Assembly (NCBI GenBank): GCA_036245525.1
Contig: BTPG01000001.1
Span: 177,935,111 to 177,999,110, forward strand
Reading direction: 5' to 3'
Source of the DNA: Semisulcospira habei
Lineage: Eukaryota; Mollusca; Gastropoda; Semisulcospiridae
Length of the DNA stretch: 64,000 bases
The notes beneath the pieces were generated by a model. The model was not told where the DNA came from. It ran no database searches and was given only the letters and a program-made list of their open reading frames with translations. Every line of letters starts with the position of its first letter. Within the stretch, counting starts at the first letter, position 1. Shown one piece after another: positions 19,951 to 31,767 of the stretch. Made by a program: the position numbers and the translations under genes.

Positions 19951-21230
19951 ATCATCATCATCATCATCAGTCCCTTGCCCGAAATGGGCGTTGGGGGGAC
20001 TGAAAGGCAGCAGCAACAGACAGTGCTCTCCACTGAGTTCTATTTTGGGCGGTGGCAAGCAAGTCTGGCATCTCGAGTTCGGTCCATTCTTTTATGTTCG
20101 CGACCCAACTCTTTCTCTGACAACCTCGCCGACGACTTCCTTCGAGAGTGCCTTGGAGGATAGTCTTGGACAAGGTGTTGTGTCGGGTCACGTGGCCAAA
20201 CCAAGCAAGCTTGCACCGTTTCACGGTTGCTAGAAGGGGTTCATGTGGGCCCACCAGGGAAGTGACGATGCTCTGTACATATTCGTTGGTCTTGTGCTCG
20301 CGGTACGAGATGCGGAGCAACTTCCTCAGGCACTTGTTCTCAAAGGCCTGGATTTTCTTTTCTGAGTCTGCAAGCAGTGTCCAAGTCTCACAGCCGTAGA
20401 GTAGAATAGGCACTACGAGGGACTTGTAAAGCCTGTACTTGATGGTGAAGCTGATGGAGTTACTTCGCCATATCCTGTCCAGCCTGGCCACTGCGGATGT
20501 TGCTGTACCTATCCTGATACGGATCTCTGCTATGCAACTACCGTCTTTGGACAGGGTGGCTCCCAAGTACTTGAAGCTATTGACCTCTTCTAGCTTCTGG
20601 CCGTTCATGTGGATGTTGCTGCTGCTGTCGCTTGTGGTGTTGATCATCACTTTGCTTTTATCCGTACTGATCTCCATGCCATAAGACCCTGCGCTACTTG
20701 AAAGTTTGTCAGGTTTTGAAGCTCACTATTGCTGCCTGCCATGAGGTCAATGTCGTCTGCGAATCGAAAATTGCACAGGGATCTGCCACCAATAGAGATT
20801 GAAGTATGGTGGTCGTGGAGGGTTTCCTGCATGATCTTCTCCAGGAATATGTTGAAAAGGACAGGAGAGAGCAGGCATCCTTGACGGACACCGATCGTCG
20901 TCCTGAAGAACTCGCCTGACTGATTGTTAAGTAGAACCGCGCTGCAGGCGTTCTTGTAAAGCGCTTCTATCATTTGGATCAGTCCCTCCTCTATGTTGAA
21001 CGATCTCATGACTTGCCAGAGTCCGTCGTGCCAGACGCGATCAAATGCTTTCCTGAAATCAATGAAGTTGTAGTAGAGTTCGTGCTGATGCTGCAGATGT
21101 TTCTCGATCAGGACGCGGCAGTTGAAAATCTGCTATACAGTGCTTCTTCCAACTCTGAAGCCAGCCTGTTCTTCTGCCAGCAGTTCCTCGGCGAAAGTTT
21201 TGAGGCGGTTGAGAATTATTCTAAGCAGAA
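19951..21230 (-). mobile_element. RTE-type LINE, family 3, 5'-truncated, inside the SINE
   Basis: Minus strand, ending in a (TGA)n tail, which appears as ATCATCATC at 19951. Probable 8-bp TSD with one mismatch: TTAGTAAC (19943-19950) and TTAGCAAC (21231-21238). Confidence 0.85.
19967..21230 (-). pseudogene. RTE family 3 RT remnant
   Basis: The C-terminal half of an RTE polyprotein is readable: EEQAGFRVGRSTV near 21140, GVRQGCLLSPVLFNIFLEKI, NFRFADDIDLMAGSN, a YLGA-type block, SLVVPILLYGCETWTLLADS, and a GHVTRHNTLSKTILQGTLEG tail. Two frames (21009-20647 and 20677-19967) join at a small deletion near 20690, and further shifts lie near 21010-21130. Dead. Confidence 0.82.
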
Positions 21231-21882
21231 TTAGCAACACACATCCAATATCAAGAGCTACAGGCAATGCAGACAGTAGGGAGAGTTTTAAAAAGGCAAA
21301 TACAGGTGAATGGACCTCGGGTAGACAGAAACACATGCCCCAGAATAGAGAGAAAAACCCACCCTGTGGGGCTGACCAGGGTGACCCTGGGAACTAAAAA
21401 ATACCTAACCCCACCCAAGTCCCCCAGGGCAGACCCGGGTGGGGAGCTGCATCGGTAAAAGGGTTGTGTTGGTACACGAATGATGCAACATGAATACAGT
21501 TCCGAAATGCTAGCCAATGAGAAGACGGATTAAAACAGCTGAAGGCTAATCAGCCAATCACAGACTAGAGTTCGCTCTGATCTGTGTCATGTGTACTACA
21601 GCACGAGAGCGACACGTGAATTGGTTTTCGGTGTTGGAGAATGGAATCTGTGTTCGTGTTAAACAGGTGAATAATAGTGAAAATGCCCTGGTTGGGAACC
21701 GAAACCAGCTTCGTGCAAGATGCCCTGGTTGGGAACCGAAACCAGCTTCGTGTAAGTAAGCATTTCGAGTTATCAGTGAAATTTTAATACAGAATAAGAA
21801 GGCCGTCGGGCGGGAATGCAAAAACGATTCGTGTTAACCAGAAATTCGTGTAAAGTGTTCCTGTTAACTGGACTCCACTGTA

Positions 21883-23709
21883 TACACCACACATACGTTC
21901 TGATAGACTCATTAAGGCGTTCAACTCCTGCTTGAGTAAACCTGTCACTTCTGTCTAAGACAACTGTGGTCCAGGCATTAGACTGTTTCTGTTCTAGTGG
22001 CCTAACCAGATTTCAGTTTTTTTGTGTAAATGAAGTGTAACCCGGGTAGTAATCTTGGGGGTATTGTCTGTGACTGAGAGCATAATACAATGTTCCCATG
22101 CCGTGGTGATCATCAAGTTTTTATGTGAAGTCATACTTGGTACTGATGTTAAATTCATTACAGATGCGTTCGAATGCTTTCATATCCATGGTGTTATTAA
22201 AAAGGTTAAAACTGGACTCAGTTGGAACTGTAATTTTTACCCCTGTGCACTTTGGCGAACTCTGCTCATGATTCCTTTCAAAAACTGTTTTCATTTTCCT
22301 GTCACGTTATCAGTCAATGAATTTGCAATCATTAAAAACCAGTCTGAAGTTTTATCTTATAGTTTTTCTATTAACGTTGCGTGTTTCTCTGTGTGGTAGG
22401 TTCTAAAGTGGCTCAGTATATTATTATTGCTATTGTACTGCTTAGCATGTTTTCTTTTGTGGGCCACTGGCAGTGAAAGTACACACACCAGATCAGATGA
22501 ACTATCGCATGACCAGTGACCTTGAGAACACATGCTGCATGTGTAGCTCACTACGCTGCTCAGACCTGCATGTACACTGACTACATGCAGACTGTACACC
22601 AAGAGCAAATGTGACTGACAGTGTAAACGATTGGTCACCTGGCCTGACAGACCATGGACATACACACTACATGTCAATAATTCAGCCAAAATCAGATGCA
22701 TACAAACAGGGCTAAAGCTGCACTGATCATGTAATTTTCCATTCTAGCTGTTTGCTCTACAAACAAACAAAACAGATCACAGTTTATGACAAGAACAAAC
22801 ACACTGACTAAAGCAAAAAAGAGTGTCATTCTGCAAATGCTGAGTGAGGCTCTCAGCATGCAACTAGATGAGAAGTGCAGATGCACGATATTCACACAGG
22901 CATCTAGTCAATGAATCAATGAATCTTTACAATGGTGAAGATATTAACACAGTCAGTGACTATGTCATTTTTCATAACTTCCGTTGCTAAAACTACGACT
23001 AAGTACAAAATATACATAAAACAGGGACATCAAAGCACAGTGATACAAATATACAGTCCACTAAAAACAAACAAAAGCATGCACGCACTAACGTGCACGC
23101 GTGCACACACACACATGCACACATACACATGATTGTTAGAATATACATGTACATTCGTGTGTCTACGTATAATTAGATATTGTTATTTGAGTGATGTCAG
23201 GTATCTATAAAGACTTGTCTTGAAATGAGATAATATCGGAGTGGCTTCAACGTGATGTGGGAGTGAGTTCCACAGTGTGGAACCCGCAAATCATCATAGG
23301 TTTGGCAATCCATTCTTCCGTACACAAGATCTTCATCAACATCAGGCAAAGGCAATGAAAACTGTGCAGCCAGAATCAAGCTGGAAGTGAAACTACTGGG
23401 CTTGTGTCATTCACAGGACTAGAGGGACAGTTGACCCCCTTTACTGCCAGAAAAGTTCCCAAATGCAAGAAACACAGATCCTTATAAGACCCCCCACAGT
23501 TGAAGTGGCTCTTGAGGATCCATGCTTCTTGCCAGTCTAGCGCTGGCAGTGAAGGGGTTAACTCTTTGGGTGTTGGTGCGGTTTTTGTCCACCAGTACTG
23601 ACACCCAAAGGGTTACTAATCATGAGCCACAGGTGGGCAAGGGAGCTCCTGCCTGCGCTACACAGAGGTGGATGCACAATGTAAGGAGAGAAGGCAGGCC
23701 ATCACTTAC
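21883..23709. other. Unassigned, probably intronic sequence of the ASAP-like gene
   Basis: About 1.8 kb with no clear LINE protein match. Contains a CA-rich stretch (23105-23130) and a stretch at 23190-23380 whose minus-strand frame resembles a degraded repeat rather than an exon. No confident host exon was found. Confidence 0.35.
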
Positions 23710-23766
23710 CTGACACGCTGTGCTTGTTACTACTGTGGCGAAATTTACTACCTAGGGACAAGTGCT
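23710..23766 (-). CDS. Candidate 57-nt exon of the ASAP-like Arf-GAP
   Basis: On the minus strand a good pyrimidine tract ends in TCTTGTAG at 23767. The 57-nt segment that follows is open in one frame only (HLSLGSKFRHSSNKHSVS), and a perfect CAG|GTAAGT donor sits at 23710/23709. That frame is the one required: the previous exon (36733-36550) ends in phase 1 and this exon starts with the two missing bases, again ending in phase 1. Ser- and Lys-rich content fits the linker of ASAP proteins. Homology was not recognised, so the call rests on splice signals and phase. Confidence 0.42.
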
Positions 23767-23904
23767 CTACAAGACAGACCAGACATCAACACACACTAGG
23801 ATGTACTTGATTGTTTACCCTTTGACTGTCGGTAGTGCTCTTTGGTGAAGCAATTACAGCACAAATCACCTTGACAAAAATCACTACTGACAGGCAAAGA
23901 TTAA

Positions 23905-24715
23905 AACAAGAAAGGCAAAGCCCTTATGGCTCACGCGGCACACATGTGTGAAAATAAGTAAAGAAATGGCTTCTGCACCAACAAAACTTAATTTGTTTTC
24001 ACACATCTGTGAAACCCTTGTGACCCTTGCCCTTTGCGATAAGTCGACTAAATTGGTATACATAGGACGGTCTTATTATCAGCTACCTTTGTGCCAAATT
24101 TGATTGAAAAGTTTGCAAAAAAATTGATAATAACTACAATTCTATAAAAATTGGCATTTTACACACAATTGCCGACCTCTTGTGACCCTTGACCTTCCGA
24201 AGGGTCATCCAGATAATATGCATAGATAGGTCTTACCATCAGGTATCTCTGTACCAAGTTTGGGTTTGAAGTTGTGAATAGTAATTGAGAAAAAACATTT
24301 CTTGTCAAAATATGGCTATTTTTTTTACCTATTTCCTGAGCTCCTGTGACCCTTGACCTTTCCGAGGGATCATTCAAATTAGTATGCATAGATAGGTCTT
24401 ACAACAGGTATGTCTGTAGCAAGTTTGGGTTAGAAGTTGTGAATGGTATTTGAGACAAAATAAATTATGTCAAAATATAGCTATTTATGACCTATTTCCT
24501 GATCCCCTGTGACCTTGACCTTTGTGACAGGCCACTGAAATTGGTATGTTTAGAAAGGTCTTGCCACAAAGTATCCTTGGGCCAAGTTTCAAGACTTCTC
24601 CGAGAAAATGCCAACGCTAAAGTTTACCACGGACGCCAGATGACAGACGGATGACCACTGGCCCAGAACATAGACTCACTTTGGCTTTGCACATGAGCCA
24701 AAAATAAAACTTCTA
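23905..24715. repeat. TGACCTTGACC repeat, copy 1
   Basis: Begins near GGCAAAGCCCTTATGGCTCA and ends near GGCTTTGCACATGAGCC. Inside are three units of roughly 165-175 bp, each with a TGTGACC(C)TTGACCTT core (about 24178, 24350, 24512), a TATGCATAGATAGGTCTTA-like block and an AAGTTTGGGTT-like block. No ORF. Related copies lie at 25505-25650, 30340-30768 plus 36089-36190, and 52315-53350. Confidence 0.8.
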
Positions 24716-25067
24716 CCATATGAGAGGGCAATATTAAAAAAAAAAAAATCTTCTTGACAACAAGTTACGTTACATCAAAAAGAACATAAAAGATTTGAAA
24801 GGATCTATCACATATAATATGAATTGACAGCCATTATTATTACTAAAACTGAAGTAATTGTGTTAAATACCACTACACAAAATCAAGAGAGACTATATGT
24901 AAGATGTGTGAAATCCAGGTCACAGTAAGAGTAAAGACAACACGGCATTCAACTATTGGTACAAAATGTTCCTAGGTGAAGGTCAGTCTCAGTATAATGT
25001 GGTACATAGAGTCCATTGGCGTCGAATCATGTTATTCAACTGCACATTATTGCCGTATTTACAAAAC
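24716..25067. other. Unassigned AT-rich sequence
   Basis: No gene or named repeat seen. Confidence 0.35.
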
Positions 25068-25275
25068 TCATTTAACTCCCCGGGTACCAGTCCCAAATTT
25101 TGGAAGTGTCACCTAACAACCATATGCCAGTTGCAGGAGCTGGATCGACCATGATAATTAAAGGGTAGTGCCAGAATACCTTGCTGCCATCAGACGCCAA
25201 GTTAATCTGGCACTACCTTTGAATTATTGTGGTCTATCCATCTCCTGCTGTAAAGCGTCAGGGCTAAATGGGTTC
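25068..25275. mobile_element. Hairpin MITE-like element, copy 1
   Basis: CAGGAGCTGGATCGACCATG (25135-25154) is mirrored by TGGTCTATCCATCTCCTG (from about 25230). The ~50-bp arms also share GGTAGTGCCAGA. Related to the clean foldback at 58174-58379 and the degraded one at 57475-57625. Confidence 0.65.
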
Positions 25276-25504
25276 ACCCTCTGGCTGATAGTAGAGCTTC
25301 TTGTCATAATAAAAAAAAAGTGCTACCAACAGTCAAAGGGGCCAAGGAGCTGTCTATGCTAATAAGAATTTTGCAGAGTATAGGTGAATGAATTACTGAG
25401 GCTGACCTGTAAAAATATTCCAGTTTACACAACACCAAGTCATCTACCGTTCTTACAATACTTCACTTACAACATAAAGAACTACACAGAACAAGAATGG
25501 CACA

Positions 25505-25650
25505 GAACAAGAATGGCAAGACCCTTATGGCTCACATGAATGACTAGTCTTCATAATTTCTGTGACCTCCTGTCACCTTGACCTTTCCAAAAGGCTAAAG
25601 TACCATTACGCATAAATCTTACGACACATTTCAGCACCACTTGTGATTGT
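25505..25650. repeat. TGACCTTGACC repeat, partial copy
   Basis: GGCAAGACCCTTATGGCTCA followed by TGTCACCTTGACCTTTCC matches the start of the family; truncated after one unit. Confidence 0.65.
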
Positions 25651-25734
25651 TATGCCTTGTTGACATACCTAATGAACTTTAACAGCAGTTTAGACATGCA
25701 GCAAAACCACATGCATAATCACACTTATTTATTC

Positions 25735-28700
25735 TGCGCTGCTGTTAGCATGATATATTGGGCGCCATCTTGTTTGGTCGACCGCCACGTTTTTGTGCTC
25801 TCAGTGTTTAGTGCCTTTTCTTTGGATGTACTGTGTTTTTGTCTGCTGAAAGCTGCTGAGTATTGTATAAGAGTGTGCTGATGAGGATTGTATGCTTGTT
25901 TTTCGTCAGATCTGGATGCTGTTCGAGTGGTATCGTATTGAATAGTCTTTCGTTTGAATTTGTTTACGCCGCCATTTCTGCCTCTTCCGCAGCGTGGGTC
26001 CGCATTGATCCGCGGACTTTTTCGCTGCCTTGTTCTATGTCATTGCTGCACGCTAGTGGGTGAAGTGTTTACTGCGCAAGGCCTTACGCGGCCACATCTG
26101 TTGCTTGATTGTTGTCCGTGTCCCTACTGTCCTATAGGTTTTACGTGTGCAGCCCCAAATTTGTTATCCCTGGTCGACATCTCGCCCTCCCCACTTTTGT
26201 TTTTCAGCGCTTTCTGTCCGAGCTCGCCGCTGACCGACCGGGATTGTGTGCCGCTTGTTATTCCACCCCCCCCCCCCCCCCCCCCCCCCGTATCCATTTT
26301 GCCCTACCGCACCGCTCACACACTTCGGCACACACACAAACACACACACACACACTTACTCATACACCCTGCTGCACCCTCTTCCCGTCTTTCTCTTTCT
26401 TGTCCTCACAAATAATCATGCTCATCAGATACACACGCCAACAACTGCTATCTCTACGTCGCCATGCCACCCACTCCGCATCCGGTGCCGCCGACAGTGT
26501 TGCAGCCGCCTTACGCGGCATCCGATTGCGTAAGAGAGGCCGCAGGGGCGGAATTAGCAGAAGGCAGGACGCACAAACACACACACTACCACACACTTCT
26601 TCATCTCTTCCAATGCCCTTCCGCCTCCCCCCACCTTCTCCCCCTTCCTCCTTCCTTCTTCTCCCATTTCTTCTCCTCCCTTCCTCATTCACTGCTCCAT
26701 GCCCTCCTCGGCTGCCCCCTCCCCCACCCTCATCCCCCTTCCTCCCCTCACCCCCTCCTCCTTCGCCTGCTTTCTCCTCCTCGTCCCCTCCTCCCCCTTT
26801 TTCCTCCCCTTCACCCTCCCCCTCCCTCTTCCGCATCTTTTCCTACTCCCCCTCTCCCCCACCCCACCCTCCTCTCACATCCTCTTTCTTACCCGGTTAT
26901 CCTTCCCCGACTGTTCCTCCTCCCCACTCCACCCCTCCTCTTTCCCCCCTCCATCCTCTCTCCCCCCTCCCTACCCTCCCCCTCCTCTGTCCTCTTCTTC
27001 GTCTGTTTCTTCTCCCTCTCCCTCTGCTGTCTCTTCCAACCTAAAACTGCAGTCTGTCTGCAAAGATGGCAAAGCTGACGTGATTTCCGACTTCATTCTA
27101 GACAATGACCTAGATGTTGTCGTGATCACCGAAACGTGGCTCCGCTCAGCTGGTGATGAACCCATCATCGCCAGCGTCACTCCGAGTGGCTACCGCCTGG
27201 CCTCCTTCCAACGCGCTTTCAGAGGGGGTGGCATTGCCATCATCTACAGGGACTGTCTTTCCGCTCACCTCTCCTTCTCTCAGGCTCTACCTTTTGCTCA
27301 TCCCTCCTTTGAATCTGTCGAGGCCGTAGCAACACTCCCTGGCCAGTCCCTCATCTTCTCATGTATCTATCGCCCCCCTCCAAGCTCTCAAAACAAACTC
27401 ACAAACTCCATGTTCCTCACCGAGTTTGACCTCCTCCTCGACCACTACAGCACACGACCCGGAAAACACATCCTTCTAGGCGACTTACTTCCACTTTGAC
27501 AAACCCGACCACCCTGACACAAAACGCCTCTGCACGTCACTTTCAAACCAAAATCTTACACAACACATCACTAAACCCACCCACCGACTTGGCCACACCC
27601 TCGACTGGATCATCACCCGCACCTCCGATCAACTCTTTCTCGACTCTGACACCTCCTCTGTGCTTCCCTCTGACCACCTCGCTATTCTCGTCTCCCTCAA
27701 TCTACCTCCCCCGAAAAAAACCAAGCTCATTGTCTCTCGCCGCAAACTAAAATCTGTCAACCGCGAGAGCTTCTTCGACGAAGCTGTCGACCTGCTCTTG
27801 GACCCCACCCCCTCTCCCAATCTTGCATCCCATTTCGATTCCTCCCTTCGAAAACTTCTAGACACCCATGCCCCTGTCACCACCTGCTCCATACCCAACC
27901 GACTCCCCTCCCCCTGGCTCACTGATGACATAGCTGAGGCCAAGCGTGAGCGCCGACAAGCGGAACGCCTCTGGCGCTCATCTGACCTCACCGTTCACAG
28001 ACAGATCTTCCAAACAACTAGATCCAAAGTCTGCAAAATGATCTCCGAATCTAAACGCAAACACCTTCAAAACCAAATCCTGGAATCCACTTCTTCCAAA
28101 ACCCTCTACGCCACCATGAACACACTTCTAGGCACTTCTAAAGACTCTCCTCTCCCCAACACACACAGCAAAGAAGAACTCCCGTCTGCTTTCTCTACCT
28201 ATTTTTCGGACAAAATCCAAAATCTGCGCGACACACTCGACACCCTGCCCCCTCCGCCTTGCCCTCCTGACCCCACCTTTTCCGGCACTTCCCTCTCGTC
28301 CTTCCGCCCCGTCTCTCAGGATGAAGTCCTCAAGACCATAAAGTCCATGCCCTTCAAAACTTGCGAACTTGACCCCTTCCCAGCTTCTCTCTACTGTGAC
28401 GGCCTTCCAAAACTCCTACCCTTCATTACCGACATCATCAACGCATCTCTAGAAAATGGCTCCGTCCCCGAAATCTTCAAGTCCGCCATCGTCCTCTCCT
28501 CAAAAAACACAACCTCGACCCAAAAGAACTCAAGAACTATCGCCCAACTATCTCCAATCTCTCTTTCCTGTCCAAGCTTCTTGAGAAGGTTGTTCTCAAC
28601 CAGCTCAACCTCCACCTCACTGACAACAACCTCCTCAGTCCATTCCAGTCTGCCTATCGCAAACATCACAGCACTGAAACAGCCCTTCTACATATCTTAA

Positions 28701-30040
28701 ACGAGCTGCTTCTCTCCACCGACTCGGGCAACATCTCCCTTCTTACACTACTCGATCTCTCTGCCGCCTTTGACACTATAGACCACTCTATCCTCCTCCA
28801 CCGACTCCACCACTCCTTCGGCATCACTGACTCTGCTCACTCCTGGTTTCTCTCCTACCTCTCCGACAGACAGCAGTCCGTCACCATCAACGACGTCTCT
28901 TCCAACCCGGTAACGCTCTCCTGCGGAGTTCCACAGGGATCCGTCCTGGGCCCAGTCCTTTTCACACTCTACACCTCTCCTCTGTCCAACATCATCCAGT
29001 CTCACCGCATACACCACCACCTCTACGCTGACGACTCACAACTGCAAGACAAAGACAAACTCGACAACACTCAGTCACTACTGACTCGCACGGCTGACTG
29101 CTACGAAGACGTGAAAAACTGGATGACAGCAAACAAGCTGAAACTGAACGACGACAAAACGGAAGCCACGCTGGTAGGCACTCGCCAGAAACTCTCCCAG
29201 CTCCCTCCCTCTCTCCACCTTTAACTCGATAGCACCCCCATCTCCCTCTCTGACTCGGCCAAGAACCTCGGCGTCATCCTCGATTCCTCTCTGTCCATGA
29301 CCAGCTTCGTCTCCGCCATGACCCAGGCATGCTATTTCCACCTCCGACGCATCAGTCAGATCAGAAAATACCTCACTACCGAAGCTGCCACCAAACTTGC
29401 TGTCTCTCTCATCTTATCTCGCATCGACTATTGCAACTCTCTCCTTTCCGGTCTCCCTCACTCCACCATTTTCACTCTCCAACACGTCCAGAACAATGCT
29501 GCCCGCCTCGTCCTCAGAAAGAAAAAATCCGACCACATCACACCCCTGCTCAAACTCCTTCACTGACTCCCCATCCCCCCAACGCATCCAATACAAAGTT
29601 CTGTCTCTCTGCTACAAATCCCTGAACAACTGCGCTCCTGCCTACCTCTCCAACTTACTTCACCCCTACACACCTTCCCGCTCCCTCCGCTCTGCCTCCG
29701 ACCCTCTCCGCCTCCACATCCCTCGCACCAAACTTAACACTTTCGGCCCCCGCTCCTTCTCCGTCTACGGTACATCCACCTGGAACACTCTCCCACTCTC
29801 TCTCCATCAGAAACACTCTCTCTCCTCCTTCCAGTCCGCCCTCAAAACTCACCTCTTTCAACAGTTTTAGCACTATATCACCACACCCCCCACCCCAAGC
29901 TGACCGTTGTAATGTATTTCACTGTTTGTGGTACGTGAGTCATTGTCTCAAGCGTGCGCATGCGTGCGCGAGTTGTGAGTGCGCGCTTAGAGTTATAATT
30001 ATTATAAGCGCATTATAAATACCGTAATTATTATTATTAT
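25735..30040 (+). mobile_element. CR1-like LINE, long copy
   Basis: Plus strand. GC-rich 5' region, one long degraded ORF (26418-29870), then a 3' end with GCGCATTATAAATACCGTAA and an (ATT)n tail. The same 3' end recurs at 35132-35690. The 5' boundary is approximate and no TSD was seen, which is common for CR1-group elements. Confidence 0.85.
26418..29870 (+). pseudogene. CR1-like LINE polyprotein (endonuclease and RT), frameshifted
   Basis: Starts with YTRQQLLSLRR and RKRGRRGG, then a ~400-nt C/T-rich, proline-coding linker. The endonuclease follows (VVVITETWLRS, IIYRDCLS, ILLGD), broken by a frameshift near 27485. The RT has ETALLHILNELLLSTDS, LLDLSAAFDTIDHSIL, GVPQGSVLGPVLFTLYT, HLYADDSQL and NLGVILDSSLSM, and ends with the CR1/L2-type RLVLRKKKSDHITPLLKLLH and WNTLPLSLHQ blocks. 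Further damage: a frameshift near 28495, TAA at 29222-29224, TGA at 29565-29567. Not functional. Confidence 0.87.
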
Positions 30041-30339
30041 TATGTCAATCTATTTTTAGCTGTTTCTCGTACTGATAGAGTTATATTTCTAGAACAGAGT
30101 GGAGTCATTGTCAGGTTACTTGATATAAAGACAACGTGTGCTGAACTGGTTTGGTCCTGTGTCTAAATGAACCATAGCTAGACTTGTGTGTAGCGTTTCA
30201 TAAACATCTGTTATAGAAGTGTATCTCTGAACAGCTATAGTGGTAGTGGGCCTTTAAGTAAGTTTTGTCTTGATAAATACTATGATTAAGGTTAAGTAAG
30301 TTTTGTAAATGATAAATACTATGTTTTGTCAATAAATGT
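30041..30339. other. Unassigned AT-rich spacer
   Basis: Contains a small imperfect direct repeat of GTAAGTTTTGT...GATAAATACTATG at 30257-30325. No gene. Confidence 0.4.
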
Positions 30340-30768
30340 GTATTTTCACATGTACTTTGACCTACCTTGACCCTTGACCTTTATGTTTAGCCAACCAAAT
30401 TACCATGCATAGAAAGGTTTTATCATGAACTATTTTTGTGCCTAGTACGATTCAAAAGTTTGCAAAAGTGCCCAGAATCACTCTATCACAAACAAGGCAT
30501 TTTCCACACATTTGCTGACCTTTCATTACTTGATCTTTGAGAGGGTCACCCAAATTAGTATGCATAGGAAACTCTCATCATCAGGTATCTCTGTTGCAAG
30601 TTTCACTCCTAAGTTAAAAACACATTTTGGTCAAACTTTTTACTTATTTATGGACCCTCTGTGACGCTGACCATTCAGCGAGGCCCATAAAACTGGTATG
30701 CTCAGAAAGGTCTTGCCACAAAGTATCCTTGGGCCAAGTTTGAAATCTGTGGCTTGAATTGTTTGAAA
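30340..30768. repeat. TGACCTTGACC repeat, copy 3 left part
   Basis: Family start and units run up to GGGCCAAGTTTGAAATCTGTGG (split by the next feature). The remaining 3' end of this same repeat resumes at 36089, so the Rex-type LINE inserted into it. GAATTG appears on both sides of the insertion. Confidence 0.75.
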
Positions 30769-31323
30769 ATGATTAAGGTGAACAAGAGTGCCGGTCCTGA
30801 TGGAATCTGTGGCAGGACGCTGAAGTTCTGTGCTGAACAGCTTAGTGGTGTTTTGGGAAAGAACAGAGAAGTTTAGCCGTGTTCTGTGATCGTCAGATTG
30901 TAAGGAAAGCTACTTCCATCCTGGCTAGTGATGCTCATGTGATGAAAGACCTCCTTGAATTGCTCCCGCAACCTTGACCCACAACTTGTTTTGTGGATTA
31001 CAGATTTCCTTGTTGGTAGACCACAACATGTTTTGGTTAATGGTCGCTTCTCAAGTACTGCTGTCACGTGCACCGGGTCCCCCCAGGGGTGCTGCTTGTC
31101 TCCACTCCTTTACATCCTCTACACCGACGATTTGCAGGAGTTGTCATGCTGACAGATTCATTGTCAAGTTTTCAGATGACAGCGCCTTACTTTCCCTTCA
31201 GCAAGGGTCATCTGATGAACATGGTCCCTCATTGACTGACTTTGTTCAATGGTGCAATGACTCGTTTCTAGAGCTTAAAGTGGGTAAGACAACTGACCTT
31301 ATTGTTGATTTTAGGATGAACAA

Positions 31324-31767
31324 TTAGTTATTTGGGTTTAACGCCAAGCAGGCAACTAAGGCCATCTCACGGCGGTTAGGATGATTGATTGATTGTACAT
31401 TGCTTAACGTCCCGACAGCAACAAGGCTTTCTCAGGACGTGCCTGCACTGCTTGTGAAAAAAAACTAAACAGAACATTGAATGTATGTCGCCAGCCGGTC
31501 AAATACATTAAATAAACCTAACACATGGGCCTAAATAAAGCTAAGACCATTTAGCAACACACATCCAATATCAAGAGCTACAGGCAGTGCAGACAGTAGG
31601 GAGAGTTTTAAAAAGGCAAATACAGGTGAATGGACAAAGGGTAGACAGAAACACATGCCCCAGAATAGAGAGATAAACCCACCCTGTGGGGCTGACCAGG
31701 GTGACCCTGGGAACTAAAAAATACCTAACCCCACCCAAGTCCCCCAGGGCAGACCCGGGTGGGGCGG
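31324..31767 (-). mobile_element. Very short copy of the I/Nimb LINE 3' tail, itself hit by a SINE
   Basis: About 52 bp (TTATTTGGGTTTAACGCC to CTCACGGCGG) equal to the last bases of LINE A. TSD TTAGGATGAACAA (13 bp) at 31311-31323 and 31768-31780. The SINE landed at its right edge. Confidence 0.85.
31385..31763 (-). mobile_element. SINE-like retroposon, copy 7 (complete)
   Basis: Same family. TSD GCGGTTAGGATGA (13 bp) at 31372-31384 and 31764-31776, overlapping the TSD of the fragment it entered. Confidence 0.9.

Larger units (their letters stand above)
19762..21448 (-). mobile_element. SINE-like retroposon, copy 6, split by an RTE LINE
   Basis: Two halves, 19762-19950 and 21231-21448, make one complete SINE. 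TSD GCATCGGTAAAA at 19750-19761 and 21449-21460. The break carries a near-repeat, TTAGTAAC / TTAGCAAC, consistent with the LINE's own TSD. Confidence 0.88.
19439..21880. mobile_element. TA-flanked TIR element (Tc1/mariner/pogo-like, non-autonomous), with nested insertions
   Basis: Begins CAGTGGAGTCC after TA (19437-19438) and ends GGACTCCACTG before TA (21881-21882), giving an 11-bp perfect TIR and a TA TSD. Near the ends it repeats the motif TTCGTGTTAA. About 760 bp remain once the SINE and its LINE are discounted, with no transposase. TA targeting and the CAGTGG terminus fit the mariner/pogo superfamily; this is inference. Confidence 0.75.

Noticed and set aside
22637..22700. Possible ASAP exon ending at a GTGACC donor
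   Set aside because: Weak acceptor and Cys/Met-rich translation unlike a linker.
23197..23379. Possible host exon on the minus strand (SLPLPDVDEDLVYGRMDCQ)
   Set aside because: No matching splice sites in the required phase; it looks like a degraded repeat.
26360..26836. Minus-strand Glu/Gly-rich 158-aa ORF
   Set aside because: Mirror of the same C/T-rich tract.
26109..27078. Long proline/serine ORFs in several frames
   Set aside because: They come from a C/T-rich low-complexity tract in the CR1-like LINE, open in three frames at once. Only the short YTRQQLLSLRR start is counted.
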